Shown: positions 47,991 through 58,700 of the stretch, in pieces
Layout: every line of letters starts with the position of its first letter
How positions within the stretch are numbered: the stretch's first letter is position 1
DNA from: Ephydatia muelleri
Lineage: Eukaryota > Porifera > Demospongiae > Spongillida > Spongillidae
Length of the DNA: 64,000 nucleotides
NCBI GenBank assembly: GCA_013339895.1
Contig: JABACO010000020.1
Span: 5,240,542-5,304,541, forward strand
Direction of reading: 5' to 3'
Notes under the pieces: model-generated
Database searches by the model: none
What the model saw: only the letters and a program-made list of their open reading frames with translations
Told to the model about the DNA's origin: nothing
Position numbers and translations under genes: made by a program

Positions 47991-48700
47991 AAATAACAAA
48001 TGGTCATTAAACATTTATACATGGCATTTACTATTATCTACGTGTAATAACTTTGTCTTTAGCACCAAACTAAAATCAGTCTATGCATGCAAAAATGTCA
48101 GTTCCAATCAATGCCCCCCCTCACCTTGTGTTGACACCCAAAATGTTTTAGGGCATTTGTAGTAGTCATTAAATTTGTTCCTTTGGCTGGAAGCTAAGTT
48201 AATATCTTTGAGGTAGATGCCTGAGAATATCTTCCTTGTACCATTGTCCCAGGCTGGTCAACTAAAGGTGTTTATTGAGGATCTTCGACCTATTCCTGAT
48301 GCTCGGCTGACCTGGGAATGATTCTTGAACATCCTAGCACTATATCCCAACGGCTGAGTGAGAATTCCACTGTACAGTAGTATTATTGAGCTAAAAGGAA
48401 ACTAACGCATCTTTTTTCAAGATTTCAAATTGTTTGATATTCTACAAGTCTGAAATGTCCTCTACACATTGCTTCTTACGCACTGAGAATCGGAGTATCC
48501 GTCATGGAGTTGTAAGGCTCTGAATTTTTAATTAGCCATACATTTCAACTCAAGCGTTACATTTCCATTGCGCGTAATGTAAATTTGCGTTAGGCCCCTT
48601 TTCTCAGAAACAATCCCATATGATGAAACATGATGTGTTTCTGCCAATCAATTCTCAACAGTATAAATATTTTAACACCAAATTAATGTTAATGTATGCA
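47991..48700. other. Copy-B 3' flank with a diverged MITE
   Basis: Matches 21448-22560 without the gypsy fragment found there. The MITE lies at 48397-48621 (ends aaaaggaaactaacgcat and gcgttaggccccttttc). Confidence 0.6.
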
Positions 48701-48889
48701 TTATTCTCATGCCATCACCCTTGTTGCAGTGCTGTGTGTCGTGTGTGATTATAAAAATCACTTTGAATACCATTGTACTTACATATACCCCTTGTAGATG
48801 ATACAGTCAGTAACTCTTAGAACTCCAAGTGCATATATATATACATGCTTACAAAACAAGAATTATCTGCCTCATCATTCATGCAGTGT

Positions 48890-49690
48890 ATAGTGTGTTT
48901 ATCAAATGAATATGCATGCAAGTGCAATATTAACATGCTGTAACCCCATAGTCATACAAATGTTTGAACATATGTGGTCCCAGTGTAGCCCATTATAACC
49001 CGCTGGCACCTTTTGTTGCAACAACCCATAATACGAACTGGCAAAAAGGGGGAGTGAACAGGCATGATATACTACACTGATCTGGGCTACGCATTCTATG
49101 TTAGTATTGAAGTGATGTGGAATCATCTGAATAATGGGGTTCTTTAGAAGAAGCAATTACTTTGTGCATGTACTTATAAGGTTACAAGAGCGGAAGCATA
49201 TGCAAGCATCATACATAGAGTTTGTGACTGATCAACACATTTTTGCACACAATATCTAAATCATGCACGAATTGCGTAACGGTGGTGCATACATGCACAC
49301 GTGCATGCATGCATGTAAGCACTTGGCGTTCAAAGAGTTAAAATGCTTGAACACATGTAGATCTTGAATATCCATTATGTACGGTTCCAACAATCCATGC
49401 TTTGTCAGTTGCAAAAGGGGGCATAGTGTACTGACATTTTAAACCATGTACCACACTGAAGTGGGATACACATTCCTCATGCATTAGTGAAGTCTTCTGA
49501 ATAATGAGTTCTTGAGAAGAAACTTCATTTGCAGTAATCAAACATATCATGTCCTTATAAGGTTACATGTGCAGCAAGCATTAGCATGCATCATAAAGTT
49601 GTGATCAACACTTCTGTATACATCTAAATCATGTATGAATGATGTAATGGTTGTGTGTGCATGCATACATGCACTTGGTGTCTAAAGAGT
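48890..49690. repeat. Local tandem duplication of about 400 bp
   Basis: Two successive versions of one block: caacaacccata...tctgaataatggggttc...gcaagcatcatacat...aaatcatgcacgaattg (48960-49290) and caacaatccatgc...tctgaataatgagttc...gcaagcattagcatgcatc...aaatcatgtatgaatga (49388-49645). Copy A has one version at 22980-23160. Confidence 0.7.
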
Positions 49691-49889
49691 CATTTTTGAA
49701 GTTATCATAAATAGTAATTAAACAGTTTATGCCAAAGTGCACAACATGAACATCTAAGGTTGTGCTGCTCACCTGTTGATAGATGTAATTGGATACAATT
49801 CATGCCAACCTGAGTGTAACGAGATCTGTTGTGCGTGTATCTTGCTTCTCCTCTCGTCCTCCTCCACCTCCTCTCCTTTCCCTATCTCC

Positions 49890-50095
49890 TTTTCTTCTTC
49901 CGCTCATCCCTCTACTCCCATCCCTCCACCTCCCTTCCTACCTTCTTCCTTCCTACCTCCTTCCTTCCTACCTCCTTCCTTCCTACCTCCTTCCTTCCTA
50001 CCTCCTTCCTTCCTACCTCCTTCCTTCCTACCTCCTTCCTCTCCTCTTTCTCTCTCTCTCTCTCTTCCCTCCACTCTCATCCCTCCCTAGATTCT
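49890..50095. repeat. 15-bp polypyrimidine minisatellite
   Basis: About eight units of ctacctccttccttc, then (CT)n. It sits where copy A has a 14-bp satellite. Open frames reading PPSFL repeats are artefacts. Confidence 0.95.
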
Positions 50096-50435
50096 CAGAA
50101 GATCGAATTGCATAACGAGGAAGTGGACCACTCTCTGGACAACAGTGTGGGTGTGTATGTCATATGCAAGGAGTTAAAGGTAGAGTTTAGGTACAGTGGT
50201 AGTAAACTAAGTTTAATGCAGAGAATTGCTCTTTTGTTGTTAAGGCCAAGATGTAAACATATGTTCCTACAGATGCATTCAATGAATGGTCTTAACCAAT
50301 CATATACTGGGGATTCCTGCCCAATAGCATTGCAGGGCATCCTTTTCCCCCACAACACCCATTATCCAATCAAATCATCCCAAACTGTTGTCGATATGGT
50401 TCCAGGTTTTATATTTAAGTGAGGGCACCACGGGT

Positions 50436-50535
50436 NNNNNNNNNNNNNNNNNNNNNNNNNNNNNNNNNNNNNNNNNNNNNNNNNNNNNNNNNNNNNNNNN
50501 NNNNNNNNNNNNNNNNNNNNNNNNNNNNNNNNNNN
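50436..50535. other. Assembly gap of 100 N
   Basis: The gap follows an LTR-like block (50270-50435) and precedes a long (CA)n tract (50536-50723). The copy-B homology is lost here. Confidence 0.95.
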
Positions 50536-50654
50536 ATAGACATACACTCACACACACATACATACACATACACACATACATACACATACACATACACACA
50601 ACACATACACACATACACACATACACACATACACACACAGACATACACACACAC

Positions 50655-50723
<69 letters not shown>
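50536..50723. repeat. (CA)n microsatellite
   Basis: Interrupted acatacacacata units, then a pure CA run. Frames on both strands are artefacts. Confidence 0.95.
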
Positions 50724-50726
<3 letters not shown>

Positions 50727-51290
50727 TGCTCCAGAGGTACAGTACCACAATGGCTCACCATCCAATCGTCCCAAAGCTGTGGGGTTCGGTCCCAACATCT
50801 CTTCCATTCCGCTTAGCTTGAGAGGACCCGTGTTTAAAGTATGCCTGGTGGGTTGAGGGCAAGGGGAGAGGTGGAGAATGAGATGACTCTAAAGTACACC
50901 ACACTAGACCAACACACGTAATGTTGCATTCATCATTATCATGCATACATGTTTGTACATGACAGTCATCTGCAGCATCGATATACATATGAATTATCAT
51001 GTTCACACACTACACATAGACATACATGTACATGTTACATGTATGTACAGGAGCTACTTCCACTGCCCTTGTAACCACTGTACATGGAACTACCCCAGTG
51101 TAGATCCAGCACATGCACAATACAACTAAACTATACTGTTTGTTATACAAGGTGTACATGTCATTTTATACACGGCATTGCTCCCCTATGCACACATGTC
51201 AGTGTACAATGAAGAAGTACACAATGTATCCTTCTACACGTAACTCCTCCGATACGCACCCATACCCGCACCAAACTATGTACTTATACA
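50724..51290. other. Non-coding, nothing recognised
   Basis: The place where CHTF18 C-terminal exons would be expected on the minus strand. I could not find any. Confidence 0.4.
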
Positions 51291-51294
51291 CAGT

Positions 51295-51650
51295 ATAGCC
51301 CCTCAATACACACAGTATAGCCCCCTCCATACCACACCGTATATTCCCCCTCAATACACACACACAGTATATCCCCTCAATAACACAGTATAGCCCCCTC
51401 AATAACCCACAGTATAGCCCCACTCCATACACAGTACAGCCACCCTCAATTACACACAGTATAGCCCCTCAATACACACAGTATAGCCCCCCTCAATACA
51501 CACAGTCTAGCCCCCCTCAATACACACACGTATAGCCCCCTCCAATACACACATTATAGCCCCCTCAATACACACAGTATAGCCCTCAATACACACAGTA
51601 TAGCCCCCTCAATACACACGTATAGCCCCCTCATACACATAACATAGACA
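51295..51650. repeat. Minisatellite, about 23-25-bp unit
   Basis: About 14 irregular copies of ctcaatacacacagtatagc, lying 3' of the last recognised CHTF18 exon. Confidence 0.9.
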
Positions 51651-51707
51651 CCACCAACACACCACATGCACACATCCCCATTGGGCTCTAGTGCAGTACC
51701 TCTTCAC

Positions 51708-54700
51708 AGTGACAGCTGAAACACCTCCTTCCACAGGGAGAATAGACTCCTCTGTGCATCCTTCTGTCCCAAACTGATGCTCTGCACAGTGGCCAAGGTG
51801 AGTTCCTTTGGTTCTTGTGGATAAACTGAACGGGAGAGATGGCCACCTGATCAGCTTGGAGCAGCATGGTCACTTGGCCTCACCTGAAGAGTGTTCAGGC
51901 AAGACCTGATGTCGTTCATCAGACTTCTCGCACAGGGCCATCCAGTGCTGATATGGCTGCAGTCATGTGCTCACGTTTGGCAATCTGAAGAGTGTGGGGA
52001 TCAGTTTAGAAATAAACAGGTCACAAATATTACATGGCAATTTTAATATTCATCTTATAAGGTTAAAAATCCTATTGAGAGATGAGCAAGTCAAGTACTT
52101 AACTTCCACACTCCTGGAATCATATCTATTCTGTAGTAACACATTATTTAGTCCAGCTCCCAACATGCGTGTGATAAAATCTCTCTAATGGCTACTAGGC
52201 AGGGAAACCTAATGTGCATTGATATTAAACCATCAGCAAAAGACACTGAGGCCGAGGCAAGTTCAAAGTGCTCCATTATATAACCAACAATAATAACTAC
52301 AGGTACATGTACACATACTGGTAGGATGCATCCATAAGTTGTTCTACATGCAAGTGTGAGCACGACACTAAATTTAATACATGCTGCAACCTTCTGCCAT
52401 CAGGGGAAAAACTGCACAGTCTAGCCTGCCCTAGTGGACATACCGACCCATCGCAATCAGTTCTAGATTTACAAATGTTACTGTACTCCACACGTCTTCT
52501 GTATCGCAGCCACCTCCATAATATGGCCCAAAAAAACCCTGCCACTTTGTGTCACCGAACTCAGCGTGTTAGACTGTACAACACACGCTACACCAGTAGT
52601 GCAAGGGTAAGAGGTGTACAGACCTGGTGGAGCCTGGCAGCAAGACGAGCAGAGGCTGTTGCTGGGAAGTACAGGATGAGGGCATGCTGCCTCAGCTGAC
52701 GCAGGGAAGGGGCGTACCTGTGGGATTGCGAGGCCCAGGAGATTATTACAATCATGTGACTGATACCCTCCACCCCACCCCCCCCCCCCCCCCCCCATGA
52801 CATGCCCACTCAAGACTTACTGGTCATTGCAGATACAAATGATGGGTCTCAGGAGGACAATGTCCCTTTTCTTCTTTTTACCTGCACAGTAAACCATGTA
52901 CATGTACATGCATTGTGTGATGGCACCACTATGTACACCCATCCATGCATTGTGTGATGGCACCACTATGCACATGCATTATGTAATGGCACCACTATGT
53001 ACACCCCATCCAACACCCACAGCTTCAATTGAACCTACATGTACACTACACATGTGCAGGTAAGAATGACCAACTAACCACCCCAAGCCCCACCCATCCA
53101 TCACTAACCACCCCAAGCCCCACCCATCCATTACTAACCACCCCAAGCCCCACCCATCCATCACTAACCACCCCAAGCCCCACCCATCCATCACTAACCA
53201 CCCCAAGCCCCACCCATCCATCACTAACCACCCCAAGCCCCACCCATCCATCACTAACCACCCCAAGCCCCACCCATCCATCACTAACCGCCTCCTTCTT
53301 TCTTCTTTATCAAATCGATAAGCACATTAATTGCAGCCTGCAGATAAATCATGCTATCAGATGACACACATGCAATTGCAGCCTGCAGATAAATCATGCT
53401 ATCAGATGACACACATGCAATTGCAGCCTGCAGCTATCAGATGACACACATGCCTGCAGATAAATCATGCTATCAGATGACACACATGCCTGCAGATAAA
53501 TCATGCTATCAGATGACACACATGCAATTGCAGCCTGCAGATAAATCATGCTATCAGATGACACACATGCCTGCAGATAAATCATGCTATCAGATGACAC
53601 ACATGCAATTGCAGCCTGCAGCTATAAGATGACACACATGCAATTGCAGCCTGCAGATAAATCATACTATAAGATGACACAAATGCAATGCACAAAATTC
53701 TATTGTATATACACAACAAATGCACAAGGCACACACAGACATCTACATGCATGCAAACATGAAATGAATATGCATGCACATGTTCAATGTATGGAACATG
53801 TACAGAATATGTACAATGTCAGTAGCGAATCTAGGGGGGGGGAGGGGGGTTTGGGGGTTTAAACCCCCCTACCTTGGCCATTATGAATAATATTATTGGC
53901 CTAACTGATTGGGCGCCCGCCATTGTCACGTGTTGTACTCAATTGCATACGCTGCTGACATGCAATGTGACATAAATAGTAGATTGGAACTAGTCAGGCT
54001 GAAAGGTCTTTTCAGTTTTGAGAGACGAATAAAACACATTTACGTTCAACAAAGACTGAAGAAAGGTTGACAGGTCTAACCATGATGTCTGTCCACCATG
54101 CAGAGTGTTTGACGTTACAAATGGAAACTGTTGTACGACGATTTGTGCAAGATAAACCTAACCGTTTATTTTGCAATTCTATTTTGTTTGATGAGTCAGA
54201 ATTATTTTATGTCTGTAAATATAAAATGTTCGTTTCATGTGTGTAATTATAAAGCAGTGCGAAATTTTGTGCGAAAAGTCCTTACAATGTGTTAAAAGTG
54301 GCGGGATCAAAATTACAGGTTTTATTTCTTGGAAAACGCACTATTATTTAAAAAGCGGCTGGGGCTATGCCCAGACCCTTTTAGGGAGGGCGACCCCTCC
54401 CTAGACCCTCCCCCTTTTAAACCCCATAATATAATTTAGTACGTCTGCCCTTTGAATGTATATGCAACACTGAGCAAAGTAGGCGAACCATTTGAAACAA
54501 TTGTACTACCTGTAACCCCTCCATGCACACATGTGAGAGGTGTACTACCTGCAACCCCTCCATGCACACATGTGAGAGATGTACTACCTGCAACCTCTCC
54601 ATGCACACATGTGAGAGATGTACTACCTGCAACCCCACCATGCACACATGTGAGAGATGTACTACCTGCAACCCCTCCATGCACACATGTGAGAGATGTA

Positions 54701-55498
54701 CTACCTGCAACCCCTCCATGCACACATGTGAGAGATGTACTATACCTGCAACCTCTCCAGCATGATGCCTAACTTCGAACACACAGTCCATCAGTGTGCA
54801 TTAATTGCCATAGTACTACACCAAAACTACACCAACGTAGCTTTCTGGGCACACAAATATTGAAACATTGCGTGCATTTGCGTCTATCCTTAAGCTGTAG
54901 TAACCAGTGCACATGGCTCCTCGTCCACTCACTGTTGGTGCTCCGTCAATCTCGTCAATTATCAGACAGTTTGGTTTGCTGTGACTGGTGAGTACGGCCT
55001 GCATCTGAGTGGACGCTTCGATATTGTTCCTAAACATCTCAGGGCTCCGGTCATCACTGAAGGGGTGGTGGCGTGGAGGGAGGTGTGGCATGAAGGGGGC
55101 ATGAAGGGAGGGGGTGTGACATGAAGGGGCATGAAGGGAGGGGGTGTGGCATGAAGGGAGGGGTGTGGGCATGAAGGGAGGGTGTGGCATGAAGGGAGGG
55201 TGTGGCATGAATGGAGGGGGTGTGGCATGAAGGGAGGGGGTGTGGCATGAAGGGAGGAGGTGTAGCATGAAGGGAAGGAGTGTAAACATTGTGGCAGGGT
55301 GACAAATGTCAATATGAAATCCTATTCTCCAACCCAGGATTGTGTTCCCTCAACCCCTTTCCCCCAACACACACGCATGCACTGAAGCAGAGCCCATCAC
55401 ACTGTCACCATCATCCTCTTTATCTATGTACACACCCATATACGCACATACAGTACACACACCCACACTTCATTGTACATAGGCATCCCGTGCACACG

Positions 55499-55540
<42 letters not shown>

Positions 55541-55694
55541 CACTCACACACGCGCACGCACACACATGCACGCACACACGCACACACACGCACGCACACA
55601 CACACACACACGCACACACACGCACACACACATACACACACGCACACACACGCACACACACATACACACACGCACACACACGCACGCACACACA

Positions 55695-55744
<50 letters not shown>

Positions 55745-58700
55745 GGCATTCATCTCCACTACATTGTATCCAGCATGCTGTGCTATGACATGTGCCAGTG
55801 TCGTCTTTCCCAACCCAGGGGATCCACAGAGCAGGGCAATCTAGGACACAGATGCGAGACTCAACGAAGAAGACAATCCCACACAACGCATTTGTACAGC
55901 TACTAACATACCTTTACTCTGGGACATCTTGATTCATCAAGCACCTACAAGTATTGTTTGTTTTATAAGGAGGTAACCATGACAATCATGTGTACAATAC
56001 TGATCATGAAACAAACGAATCTGATGTGTGTCTAAGATATTTTAAGTGGTTAGCACACATGTAGCAACACACAGCAGCTACATAGGAAAGTATAAGGATA
56101 TGTGACCATCCCTGCGCATGTAAGACAAAAGTTGGTGTGTGTATGTGTGTGTGTGTGTGTGTGTGTATGTGTGCGTATGTGTGTGTGTGTGTGTGTCTGT
56201 GTACATGTAATGCACACATACATGCAGGATTCAAATCGACGACAACCACACACACCTCTGGACCAGTGAGTGTACTCGGGTCCTTCACATCAACCTTCCT
56301 GTCTCCTCTTCCCCCTCCTTTCTTCTCCTCCATCTTCTTCTCCTTCTCTGTCTTCTCACGGAGGACTGACTTCCTGCCAAACACAACCTCATCCCACAGC
56401 TTCAGCCATGACAGCAACGTCCTGTTGATACCCTACACGCCCACACACACATGCAAATGCACACACACAAACACACACACACACACATGTCCACACATCC
56501 ACACATACACACACACACACAGAGAAAAAGTGCAGTTAAAATCTCCTCCTGTTCTCCAAGCAGACAGGCTTAGCCTACATCATCACTGAGGAGCTCAGTG
56601 TAGCTCTTTGGAGAGTACTTCTCCACCCAGAGGATGCCCCTGTTAGACTCCTCCTCCTCCTCCTCCCCAGCCCTCACTGGTTCTTCACTCTCAAAGAGAG
56701 GTTCTGACTCACCCACATCTCTGGAAAGAAAGAGACAGAGCACAGGTACGCACGTACAACAACAATTGAGAGGCACAAGACTGGCATGCATTGCAAAAAC
56801 ATGTGTGTATCACTGCTGGTACAATTCCAGCAACACTAAGAACCCACGCCTACCCTTGGAGAGATTGCAGCAACACTAAGAACCCGCGCCTACCCTTGGA
56901 GAGATTGCAGCAACACTAAGAACCCGCGCCTACCCTTGGAGAGATTGCAGTAACACTAAGAACCAGTGCCTACCCTTGGAGAGATTGCAGCAACACTAAG
57001 AACCCGCGCCTACCCTTGGAGAGATTGCAGCAACACTAAGAACCCGCGCCTACCCTTGGAGAGATTGCAGTAACTGGTCAGACTGTTCAATCAATCTGCG
57101 CCTCTTCTGTAAACAAATGAGCCACACACTTTTCTAAACAGTGTCCCTCACTCTCCCTCCAGACACACACCTCCTCTTCGACCATTTGCCTTAGCCTGGT
57201 GAACTGCACTGGAAGCAGATGGTGAGATGAAGACCGCACCTTGTTCTGATTAGCAGGAGGGAGATGATTGACAGGAAAATAAGTGTACAATAATGATGTA
57301 TATATATGCTCTACATATTATAATACTGTGACCTGGAACCATATCCTTGATAAGATCAGATTTGGGATTTGTAGGTGAGGTAATCTTCCACTGGTGTGGG
57401 GGTGTTTTGTGATTCAAGCTAACCATAAGGTCCTCATTCCTTAAAACATTATTAAAATTATTAACTATAAACAGTAAACTTCAGAACACCAACACGTACT
57501 GCATACACACATACACGCATGCATGAACACATGCACGCATGCATGAACACATACATGCATGCATGAACACACACATGTATGCATGAACACATACATGTAT
57601 GCATGAACACATACATGTATGCATGAACACATACATGTATGCATGAACACATACATGTATGCAAGAACACATACATGCATGCATGAACACATACATGTAT
57701 GCATGAACACATGCACGCATGCATGAACACATACATATATGCATGAACACACACATGTATGCATGAACACATACATGTATGCATGAACACATACATGCAT
57801 GCAAGAACACATACATGTATGCATGAACACATACATGTATGCATGAACACATACATGCATGCATGAACACATACATGTATGCATGAACACACACATGTAT
57901 GCACGAACACATACATGTATGCATGAACACACACATGTATGCATGAACACATACATGTATGCATGAACACATACATGCATGCAAGAACACATACATGTAT
58001 GCATGAACACATACATGTATGCATGAACACATACATGCATGCATGAACACATACATGTATGCATGAACACACACATGTATGCATGAACACATACATGTAT
58101 GCATGAACACATACATGTATGCATGAACACATACATGTATGCATGAACACATACATGTATGCATGAACACATACATGTATGCATGAACACATACATGTAT
58201 GCATGAACACATACATGCATGCAAGAACACATACATGTATGCACGAACACATACATGTATGCATGAACACACACATGTATGCATGAACACATACATGTAT
58301 GCATGAACACATACATGTATGCATGAACACATACATGTATGCACGAACACATACATGTATGCATGAACACATACATGTATGCATGAACACATACATATAT
58401 GCATGAACACACACATGTATGCATGAACACACACATGTATGCATGAACACATACATGCATGCATGAACACATACATGTATGCACGAACACATACATGTAT
58501 GCACGAACACATACATGTACATGTATGCATGAACACATACATGTATGCACGAACACATACATGTATGCACGAACACATACATGTACATGTATGCATGAAC
58601 ACATACATGTATGCACGAACACATACATGTATGCATGAACACATACATGTATGCACGAACACATACATGTATGCATGAACACATACATGTATGCACGAAC

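Noticed and set aside
53329..53690. CRISPR-like array (regular repeats with short spacers), also 54505-54755 and 56831-57070
   Set aside because: The units are contiguous minisatellites without unique spacers, lie in introns of an animal gene, and have no cas genes nearby.
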